Assembly: GCA_964521285.1 (NCBI GenBank) | Contig: CAZFQS010000001.1 | Location: forward strand, 62,001 to 126,000 | DNA: 64,000 bases | Direction: 5' to 3' | Source: G020354785 sp964521285 | GTDB taxonomy: Bacteria; Bacteroidota; Bacteroidia; Bacteroidales; UBA10428 | Shown: positions 57,526-64,000 of the stretch, piece by piece | Position numbering within the stretch: position 1 is the stretch's first letter | How the letters are laid out: the number at the start of each line of letters is the position of its first letter | Notes under the pieces: generated by a model | What the model was told of the DNA's origin: nothing | Databases searched by the model: none | What the model saw: only the letters and a program-made list of their open reading frames with translations | Position numbers and translations under genes: made by a program

Positions 57526-58044
57526 TTAAAGAAACCTCACAATCTCATCCAATGGTTTCCTATCTTTACGGCCTTTCTTCTTGAATCCCTTTTGTGTATA
57601 ACCTAATGGTGTAATAGCATATACCTTCTCATCCATTTTAAGAGATAATGCATCACTGAGTATTTCGGGATTGAATGCCGCTATCCAGCAGGTCCCCACC
57701 CCTTCGTTCTCAGCCGCTAAAATTATATGATCCATAGCTATTGTCAAATCTGCTTCCAGTGAATTATATCCGTCATGTTGTCTTACCCAGGCATCGGCTT
57801 TTCTCCCTGCAACTACTAATATATGAGGTGCATCTTTAAACCAGTCACGGTGATAACAGGTTCTCACCTTGTCAAGCATTTCTTCAGACGAGATAACCAA
57901 AAAATGCCAGGGTTGTTTGTTTGCTGCAGATGGAGCTAATCTGCCAGCATTAAGAATCCTGTTAAGCTTATCTTTTTCAACCGGTCTTGTCCGATCATAA
58001 TTCCTTATGCTCTCCCGATTTTTAATTAAATCATAAAAGTCCAT
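57526..58044 (-). CDS. Nitroreductase-family flavoprotein
   Basis: A 172-residue FMN-dependent oxidoreductase. RESIRNYDRTRPV at the N-terminus, APSAANKQPWHFLVI for FMN binding and the GVGTCWIAAF block are the family signature. Members reduce nitro groups, quinones or flavins; the natural substrate is not visible. A short basic tail (KGFKKKGRKDRKPLDEI) follows the ITPLGY block. It converges with the peptidase gene, 9 bases apart. Confidence 0.88.
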   Translation of the reverse strand: MDFYDLIKNRESIRNYDRTRPVEKDKLNRILNAGRLAPSAANKQPWHFLVISSEEMLDKVRTCYHRDWFKDAPHILVVAGRKADAWVRQHDGYNSLEADLTIAMDHIILAAENEGVGTCWIAAFNPEILSDALSLKMDEKVYAITPLGYTQKGFKKKGRKDRKPLDEIVRFL

Positions 58045-58214
58045 CTTATTATTGTTTTTAGGGTTAAAGGAGTAATATTTAAGTCTGCTATTTTATATAA
58101 CTGATAAATTTATTCAAATTTAAGCCTAAAATGGATGTTAAGACCAGTATTTTGAAGATTTGTTTGTCTGGTAAGTGGAATTTAAAATCAGGTTATCATG
58201 TATTAGCTTTTAGC

Positions 58215-58262
58215 AATAAAACAATAGAGTAATAAAACAATAGAGCAATTCAGCAATTATAT
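58215..58262. repeat. 8-bp tandem repeat, copy 3 (6 units)
   Basis: Units AATAAAAC, AATAGAGT, AATAAAAC, AATAGAGC, AATTCAGC and AATTATAT. The array ends 18 bases before the complement of the stop codon of the MORN-repeat gene, again on the 3' side of a minus-strand gene and in the same orientation as the two other arrays. Confidence 0.75.
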
Positions 58263-58280
58263 TTTAAGGTAGGATATAAA

Positions 58281-58751
58281 TTAATATACAAGCTCATTTG
58301 TAACATTTCCTGCTTCATCATAAGTAATCCATTTCCCTGTTTTACAGTTGTTTGAAAATTGTCCGGTTTCTTTTAGTTTCCCATTTGAATGCCACAATTT
58401 ATATGGGCCGTTATAAACATCATTATTAAAATATACTTCACAGTATTTATTCCCGTTAACGTCCCAAAATTCCCATTTACCGGCCATCTTACCACTTTCA
58501 TAATTGCCCCTCCATTTTAAGCTTCCGTTTTCGAAATAACTGCAGGATTTGCCATCCAGCATACCATCTGCAAACTCAAATTTTTCTTTTAACAGAAAGG
58601 TATCACTAAATAATACTTTGCAAATTCCGGAAAAAGGTTTTATATCATTATTTAAATACAGAAGATCCTGCTTAATATCCTCTTCGGTAATTATTATTTC
58701 CCTGGAACAAGCTATGAATACTAAACAAAATAATATAACAAAGTATTTCAT
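58281..58751 (-). CDS. MORN-repeat lipoprotein
   Basis: A 156-residue protein with a lipoprotein signal (MKYFVILFCLVFIACS, lipobox FIAC). About five MORN-type repeats follow, such as GKSCSYFENGSLKWRGNYESG, GKWEFWDVNG, GPYKLWHSNGKLKETGQF and GKWITYDEAG, like YwqK-type antitoxin-repeat proteins. Such repeats bind partners or membranes, and no enzyme site is present. It should be anchored in a membrane facing the periplasm. Role unknown. Confidence 0.8.
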   Translation of the reverse strand: MKYFVILFCLVFIACSREIIITEEDIKQDLLYLNNDIKPFSGICKVLFSDTFLLKEKFEFADGMLDGKSCSYFENGSLKWRGNYESGKMAGKWEFWDVNGNKYCEVYFNNDVYNGPYKLWHSNGKLKETGQFSNNCKTGKWITYDEAGNVTNELVY

Positions 58752-58964
58752 CGTTTATTACGGTTGATTCAATTAGGTAATGTTTTCAACCATATAAACG
58801 CTAACTTTAAATACCAGGTTAATTATTATTGATAAATTTGAATTTTTTGATTACCAGTGTTTAATAAATACAGATAAATGGCTGAACAAAATTATTGCAA
58901 AAACATTAAAATACAGCGCTATAGTATGACTATATTTATATAGAAGAGGTTTCAAAATACATTA

Positions 58965-59465
58965 TTATTTTCTTTTATAAGTAATAAATGAATACGAGAA
59001 GCTATTATTTTTATCCGGGGGATAATCCTCCTTTTCAATTTCAATCCATTTGTCATAATTCAACTCAGGGAAATAGGTGTCAGCATCAAATGATTTATGT
59101 ACCCTGGTTATGTATAGTTTTGTTGCATATTTTAGAAACTGGGAGTAAATTGTTCCCCCGCCTATAATAAAATTCTCTTTGCCATCATCACATTTATTTA
59201 ATGCATCATCAATAGAATACGCCATTATACAGCCATTGAATTTGTCATTTTTATCATCTGAAATAACTATATTTCTTCTGTCGGGCAAGGGCCCCCCAGG
59301 TAATGATTCAAATGTTCTTTTTCCCATTATGACTGTATGACCAGTAGTGATTTTTCTAAACCTCTTTAAATCATTTGATATATGCCAAAGCAGTTTATTA
59401 TCCTTTCCAATAGCATTATTTTCTGCAATAGCTATAATTATTGAAATTTTCTTCATCTTCGCCAT
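58965..59465 (-). CDS. folA: Dihydrofolate reductase
   Basis: A 166-residue NADPH enzyme that regenerates tetrahydrofolate. IIIAIAENNAIGKDNKLLWHISNDLKRF with its catalytic acid in the usual place (Asp of the HISNDLKRF loop), TVIMGKRTFES, and FIIGGGTIYSQFL for NADPH are the family motifs. The start touches the thyA stop codon (TAA then ATG), so the two are translationally coupled; an ATG three codons on is an alternative start. It supplies the folate used up by ThyA. Confidence 0.95.
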   Translation of the reverse strand: MAKMKKISIIIAIAENNAIGKDNKLLWHISNDLKRFRKITTGHTVIMGKRTFESLPGGPLPDRRNIVISDDKNDKFNGCIMAYSIDDALNKCDDGKENFIIGGGTIYSQFLKYATKLYITRVHKSFDADTYFPELNYDKWIEIEKEDYPPDKNNSFSYSFITYKRK

Positions 59466-60260
59466 TTATACTGAAATCTCTCCCTTAATATGTGGATGAG
59501 GATTGTAATTCTCCAAAGAGAAATCATCATAATCGAAATCAAAAATATTTCCTATGTTCCTTTTGAATTTCATGGTTGGTAATTTACGAGGCTTCCTGGT
59601 TAACTGAAGTCTTACCTGGTCAATATGATTGGAATAAATATGTGCATCACCAAAAGTATGAATAAATTCTTTTGGAGTGAGTTTAGTAACGTGAGCAATC
59701 ATAATAAGTAAGAGTGAATAAGAAGCAATATTGAAAGGTACGCCCAGGAATATGTCCGCACTCCTTTGATAAAGCTGGCAGGACAAAGTTCCATTTTCCA
59801 CATAAAACTGGAATAATACATGACAGGGTGGAAGAGCCATATGCTCCAGATCAGCAACATTCCATGCACTGATGATATGTCGACGCGAATCAGGATTATT
59901 CTTAATCGAATTTATCAATCCTGTTATCTGATCAATATGTTTACCCTCACAAGATGGCCATGAACGCCATTGATAACCGTAAATACGTCCCAAATCCCCG
60001 TTTTCATCAGCCCATTCATCCCATATTTTTACTCCGTTATCATTAAGGTATTTAATATTTGTATCTCCCTTTAAAAACCATAATAACTCATAAATTATTG
60101 ATTTTAAATGAAGTTTTTTTGTTGTAAGTAAGGGAAATCCTTTGCTAAGATCGAACCTCATCTGGTAGCCAAAAATATTCAGTGTCCCCGTGCCGGTTCT
60201 ATCTTCCTTTTTTGTGCCATTCTTTAACACGAAATCTAATAAATCCAAATACTGTCTCAT
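59466..60260 (-). CDS. thyA: Thymidylate synthase
   Basis: A 264-residue enzyme that makes dTMP from dUMP and methylene-tetrahydrofolate. The active Cys lies in LPPCHVLFQFYV, and RRHIISAWN, QRSADIFLGVPFNIASY and HIYSNHIDQVRLQL are diagnostic. The length equals that of E. coli ThyA. It is the upstream gene of a thyA-folA pair, a common bacterial order, and no flavin-dependent ThyX is seen here. Confidence 0.97.
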   Translation of the reverse strand: MRQYLDLLDFVLKNGTKKEDRTGTGTLNIFGYQMRFDLSKGFPLLTTKKLHLKSIIYELLWFLKGDTNIKYLNDNGVKIWDEWADENGDLGRIYGYQWRSWPSCEGKHIDQITGLINSIKNNPDSRRHIISAWNVADLEHMALPPCHVLFQFYVENGTLSCQLYQRSADIFLGVPFNIASYSLLLIMIAHVTKLTPKEFIHTFGDAHIYSNHIDQVRLQLTRKPRKLPTMKFKRNIGNIFDFDYDDFSLENYNPHPHIKGEISV

Positions 60261-60441
60261 TAATGAATCTCACTAAGTTAAAGGCAGATATTATTATTTG
60301 AATAATCAAGACTAAATTTTGGTACTTAAGTCTATGATTAGTATAATTCAGAATGTAATTTTGTACTATAAAAATGTAAAATTAATAAAGTGGAACTAAT
60401 AACAAAGGATGCAATATTTAAATTTATTTACATCTGTTGAT

Positions 60442-60449
60442 TACTTTTG
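60442..60449 (+). promoter_or_regulatory. Candidate -7 element for the AI-2E permease gene
   Basis: TACTTTTG matches TAnnTTTG, 58 bases before the ATG at 60508. A -33 TTTG is not seen. Confidence 0.4.
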
Positions 60450-60507
60450 TGTTATCAATACGAACAAGAGTATTAAAATTTAGTATTTTTATCGCAGTCT
60501 GGAATTT

Positions 60508-61611
60508 ATGAGTAAAACGGCAACATATATATTTATTATCATTGGAGTAATAATATTGGGATTCATCCTGTGGTATTTCAAGAGTATTGTTGCCTATATA
60601 CTTATTTCACTTGTTTTATCTCTTATAGGAGGCCCAATTGTCAAACTTCTAGGAAAATTAAAAATTGGTAAAATATCTTTCTCAAAAGGAATTCGTGCGC
60701 TTATCACCTTAGTATTACTATGGATTGTTTTTTTTACTTTTTTCAGAATATTTGTTCCGCTGATTGCAAAAGAAGCTAATGACTTTTCAAAAATAAATAT
60801 TCAGGCAGTAGTAGAGGACCTTAACGACCCCCTAACAAGAGCAGATAAATTCATTGCGAAATTTAAATTATCTGCAGATGATGATGTATCAGTTAAAAAT
60901 TTCTTCACAGAAAAACTGGCATCAATATTAAATATCACTTTATTCTCAAATATATTTTCAACTATAGCCGGCCTCCTGGGAGATATATTTATTGCAATAT
61001 TTGCTATTTCATTTATGACCTTCTTCTTTTTAAAAGACGAGAGGATGTTTACGGAATCTATAATTCTTTTAGTACCTGATAAACATGTGGAAGCCTTCAG
61101 GCATGCATTAACATCTGTGCAAAAGCTATTAAGGAGATATTTTATAGGTATTACGGGGCAAATAACCGGTATTATTATATTGGTTACAACTGGCCTCACA
61201 ATAGTAGGTGTTGGTTTTAAACATAGTTTATTAATAGGATTCATGGCAGGAATACTGAATGTTATCCCATACCTTGGCCCATTACTGGGAGCTATTCTGG
61301 GTATAGTTTTGGGTGTTGCAACTCACCTGAACATGGAATTTTATTCGGAATTATTACCCTTGATTGGTTATATGATCCTGGTGTTTATAATTGTACAGAC
61401 TGTTGATAACGTGATATTCCAGCCATTTATTTATTCCAGCAGTGTTAATGCACATCCAATGGAAATCCTTCTAATTATTATGATTGCCGGCAGCCTTGCA
61501 GGTATTGCCGGAATGATTCTTGCAATACCAAGCTATACAGTTTTAAGGGTGTTTGCAAAAGAATTTTTTAATAAATTTAAGGTCGTAAAAAAACTGACTG
61601 AAAAAATTTAG
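60508..61611 (+). CDS. AI-2E family transporter
   Basis: A 367-residue inner-membrane protein of the AI-2 exporter (PerM/TqsA) family with about seven or eight hydrophobic segments. The blocks IAIFAISFMTFFFLKDER and GILNVIPYLGPLLGAILG are family signatures, as is DNVIFQPFIYSSSVNAHPMEI near the end. Known members export a signal or act as permeases, and substrate cannot be told. It is followed after 17 bases by the PKD-repeat gene. Confidence 0.9.
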   Translation: MSKTATYIFIIIGVIILGFILWYFKSIVAYILISLVLSLIGGPIVKLLGKLKIGKISFSKGIRALITLVLLWIVFFTFFRIFVPLIAKEANDFSKINIQAVVEDLNDPLTRADKFIAKFKLSADDDVSVKNFFTEKLASILNITLFSNIFSTIAGLLGDIFIAIFAISFMTFFFLKDERMFTESIILLVPDKHVEAFRHALTSVQKLLRRYFIGITGQITGIIILVTTGLTIVGVGFKHSLLIGFMAGILNVIPYLGPLLGAILGIVLGVATHLNMEFYSELLPLIGYMILVFIIVQTVDNVIFQPFIYSSSVNAHPMEILLIIMIAGSLAGIAGMILAIPSYTVLRVFAKEFFNKFKVVKKLTEKI

Positions 61612-61628
61612 TAGATTGCTCAACTTAT

Positions 61629-63530
61629 ATGACACAAAAATTTAAAATATCATTCGCACTGTTAATATTTTTGTTTATAAACAATGTTTGCGGGCAATAT
61701 AACTTTCAGGCCGATGTTGTTGAAGGCTGTGATGAGCTTATAGGCATTAATTTCTCGCTTATAACTCCTGCCATTAGTGACAGTATTATATTAATAAGCT
61801 GGGATTTTGAGGGCGGTGATCCTCCGTTTAGTTTAACTGCCGACAAAAATGAAGTTATTACAGTTAATTATAACAGTCCGGGCGCTTACCGGGTATTCGT
61901 AAATATTACTTTCACTTTTACAGATACAACAATAGACAAAATTGATTATATTAATGTCCATCAGACAGTTTCTGCGGATTTTTCTTATTCAGATTCCCTG
62001 GAAATATCACCTTATACAAGGGTTTTCAGACACAGCGCGCCCCTCCTGGAGAATGAGTCTGCTTATAATTTTGACTGGGATTTTAATGATGGCACTACTG
62101 ATACAGGCAGGGAGGTCGTTCATACATTTCCGGGGCCGGATACATATAATGTTAGCCTTACAGTTACTGACAGTTACGGGTGTTCAGATTCATATTCTGA
62201 TAACGTGGTCGTTGAGCAACAGGCATCACCATATTCAATAACTATGAGTGATTCTCAGGGCTGTGATTCAATTCGTGTGAAATTTACCCTTATCAATAAT
62301 TCAGGAGTTGATACCTTAACATCAATATACTGGGATTTTGGTAACGGCCAGATAAGTAACTCATTTGATCCCGATATAGTTACCTATTATCCGGGGGTCT
62401 ATTCAGTTAATTATATTCTGAACGGCGGAAGCGATAATATCCTGATAGATACTATAAAGGTTTACCGGACAGCCATCGCTTCATTTGCTTATTCTGATAC
62501 TTCTGAAATAGCTCCTTACAGTGCTGTATTCCGGCATAATGGACAAATATTTTATAATATAACGGACTATAGCTTTGACTGGGATTTTGATGATGGAACT
62601 ACTAATACGGGCCAATCAGTAATTCATACATTTCCGGGACCTGACACATATAATGTCAGACTAACGGTTAGTGATATTTATGGTTGCTCAGATTCCCGAA
62701 CCAGGGCCGTAGTTATTACCGAGCCTATGGAGACTTTTATAACAGCAAGTGAAACTGAAGGTTGCGATTCCCTGAAAGTAAAGTTCGGACTGACAAATCT
62801 TGATACTGATACTATTACATCAATATACTGGGATTTTGGGAATGGGGAGACAAGTGACAACATTGATCCTGATACTGTTACCTACGAAAATACTGTCAGA
62901 GCCCAAAGAGCATTTGACATTACAATAATAATAAATGGTGACTCTGCAAATGCTAAAGCACATAATGATTTTATTACCGTTTACCGTACTGTTACAGCTG
63001 ATTTCAGATGCGCCGACACCCTTACTACAAATCAATCAATAATCAAAGTATGCTGGAATACCGATCACCTGTATGTTACATCCTCAACATATGAATTTCT
63101 GTGGGATTTCGAAGGAATAGGTGAAGTTACAGGCAGAAGGCCTTTGTTATCGTTTCCTGCAAAAGATGACACTATAAGTGCCAGTCTGATTATAAATGAT
63201 CTTACACATGGCTGTACTGATACCATAATTAGAGATCTTATTCTTTTAACAGAATTAAAGATCCAAAACTTCTTCACTCCCAATGATGACAATATATTTG
63301 ATGAGTTTATTATTGAGGGGGGAAGTATGCCTTTGCACATTATAATTTTTAGCCGGACAGGTACCCTGGTTTATGAAGCCAAAGGGCCCAAAACTATACG
63401 ATGGGACGGAAAAACTGCTTCAGGACAGAAATTGAAGACAGGTGTATACTTTTACATTTTGAAAGCCCTTGAAGCTGATCCTGCAGAAAGATACACGAAA
63501 AAAGGTTTTGTACATCTTTTCAGGGAGTAG
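61629..63530 (+). CDS. PKD-repeat protein with type IX (gliding) C-terminal domain
   Basis: A 633-residue secreted protein. The signal peptide is MTQKFKISFALLIFLFINNVCG. About six PKD-like domains follow, with YWDFGNG and FDWDFDDGTTNTG cores; a block is duplicated with an offset of 504 bases (168 residues), for example 62073 and 62577. The C-terminal 90 residues match the gliding-motility-associated type B sorting domain (FFTPNDDNIFDEF, IFSRTGTLVYE, WDGKTASGQKLKTGVYFY), so it should leave the cell through the type IX system. No enzyme domain is seen, so an adhesin or matrix role is likely. Confidence 0.88.
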   Translation: MTQKFKISFALLIFLFINNVCGQYNFQADVVEGCDELIGINFSLITPAISDSIILISWDFEGGDPPFSLTADKNEVITVNYNSPGAYRVFVNITFTFTDTTIDKIDYINVHQTVSADFSYSDSLEISPYTRVFRHSAPLLENESAYNFDWDFNDGTTDTGREVVHTFPGPDTYNVSLTVTDSYGCSDSYSDNVVVEQQASPYSITMSDSQGCDSIRVKFTLINNSGVDTLTSIYWDFGNGQISNSFDPDIVTYYPGVYSVNYILNGGSDNILIDTIKVYRTAIASFAYSDTSEIAPYSAVFRHNGQIFYNITDYSFDWDFDDGTTNTGQSVIHTFPGPDTYNVRLTVSDIYGCSDSRTRAVVITEPMETFITASETEGCDSLKVKFGLTNLDTDTITSIYWDFGNGETSDNIDPDTVTYENTVRAQRAFDITIIINGDSANAKAHNDFITVYRTVTADFRCADTLTTNQSIIKVCWNTDHLYVTSSTYEFLWDFEGIGEVTGRRPLLSFPAKDDTISASLIINDLTHGCTDTIIRDLILLTELKIQNFFTPNDDNIFDEFIIEGGSMPLHIIIFSRTGTLVYEAKGPKTIRWDGKTASGQKLKTGVYFYILKALEADPAERYTKKGFVHLFRE

Positions 63531-63624
63531 TTATACTTGTAAAATTATAGTCGACAGCATAAATTTACAGATTCAGGTTGCTAAATATACCCGTTTAATA
63601 ATAAGCTGAAATAGTTTTACCCGT

Positions 63625-63840
63625 ATGACAGGAAATGTATTCAGAAATATATTTCGGTTTTATCTTGATGGTTTTAAAAGTATGACATATGGTAAAACCC
63701 TTTGGATTATAATTTTAATAAAGCTATTTATAATATTTGCCGTTTTAAAACTTTTTTTCTTTCCGGATTTTTTAAAGAAAAATTTCTCTTCAGATAATGA
63801 GCGAAGTGATTACGTAATTGATCAACTTGCGAAACCTTAG
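63625..63840 (+). CDS. DUF4492 small membrane protein, partner of cytochrome bd
   Basis: A 71-residue protein with one hydrophobic helix (WIIILIKLFIIFAVLKLFFF, about residues 27-46) and polar ends, matching the DUF4492 family. In Bacteroidota and some Campylobacterota this family lies just before cydA, as it does here with a gap of 9 bases. A role in assembly or stability of cytochrome bd is inferred from position only. Confidence 0.82.
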   Translation: MTGNVFRNIFRFYLDGFKSMTYGKTLWIIILIKLFIIFAVLKLFFFPDFLKKNFSSDNERSDYVIDQLAKP

Positions 63841-63849
63841 CCTAAGATA

Positions 63850-64000
63850 ATGGATGGAATTGATATATCATTAATTAACTGGTCAAGAGGCCAATTTGCT
63901 TTAACTGCTATTTATCACTGGCTGTTTGTCCCTCTCACCCTTGGATTGTCTTTTATAATTGCTTTTATCGAGACTATCTATGTCAGAACAGGTAACGAAG
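63850..64000 (+). CDS. cydA: Cytochrome bd ubiquinol oxidase subunit I (partial, start only)
   Basis: The first 50 codons of cydA, cut by the window edge. INWSRGQFALTAIYHWLFVP with LTLGLSFIIAFIET is the typical opening of subunit I, and the His in AIYHWLF corresponds to the heme b595 axial ligand. With subunit II it would form a quinol oxidase with high oxygen affinity, which would let an otherwise fermentative cell respire or remove traces of oxygen. Confidence 0.9.
   Translation, partial: MDGIDISLINWSRGQFALTAIYHWLFVPLTLGLSFIIAFIETIYVRTGNE

Overview
The window is chromosomal DNA of a Bacteroidota bacterium, most likely Bacteroidales or Marinilabiliales-like; this is inferred from gene content and not from a phylogeny. 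The DNA is AT-rich. The signs are: promoters of the TAnnTTTG type; a C-terminal gliding-motility/type IX secretion sorting domain; a GPH symporter next to a GH10 xylanase, as in Prevotella xylan operons; an AraR of the Nudix-related (NrtR-like) type; and DUF4492 directly in front of cydA. I see no rRNA, tRNA, CRISPR array, phage or insertion sequence.

Layout. 0.2-13.4 kb is a xylan locus. A plus-strand cluster holds a GPH sugar symporter, a signal-less GH10 xylanase, a PfkB sugar kinase, a GH3 enzyme with the NagZ-type Asp-His pair, a GH116 glycosidase and an exported CBM-GH30 xylanase. It faces an exported GH115 alpha-glucuronidase on the minus strand. 13.5-20.3 kb is mixed: an adenosine deaminase gene broken by a one-base frameshift, a dihydroorotate-dehydrogenase-like protein, an RRM protein and a cold-shock protein behind a long leader, a B12-fold radical SAM enzyme, an exported PHP-like hydrolase and RsgA. 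20.7-26.5 kb is an L-arabinose operon (araA-araD-araB-galM-araR) whose regulator has a decayed Nudix box. 26.5-32.8 kb has a crtI-crtB carotenoid pair, a hydroxyacid dehydrogenase, a cupin, YhcH and DinB-like proteins and an acetyltransferase-like protein.

32.8-43.7 kb is housekeeping: topoisomerase IV (parE-parC), DoxX, lysS, then lipA-lipB-recJ on the plus strand and a HIT protein. 43.8-52.4 kb is glutamate synthase (gltB-gltD), preceded by an 876-residue protein that joins a KaiC-like domain without a Walker A motif to a PEP-synthase-type ATP-grasp domain. Divergent from it are a GAF-GAF-AAA+-Fis sigma-54 activator and an exported M14 peptidase. 57.5-64 kb has a nitroreductase, a MORN-repeat lipoprotein, thyA-folA, an AI-2E-type permease, a PKD-repeat protein with a type IX sorting domain, DUF4492 and the first 50 codons of cydA.

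How it fits together (inference): secreted GH30 and GH115 open and debranch glucuronoxylan; the symporter imports oligosaccharides; cytoplasmic GH10, GH3 and GH116 finish them; and the arabinose operon takes released side chains. No SusC/SusD pair and no xylose isomerase or xylulokinase lies in the window.

The most unusual items are the KaiC-like/ATP-grasp fusion protein beside gltBD, an 8-bp tandem-repeat family found three times just behind the stop codons of minus-strand genes, the split adenosine deaminase, and long perfect inverted repeats in front of araA and the sigma-54 activator gene.
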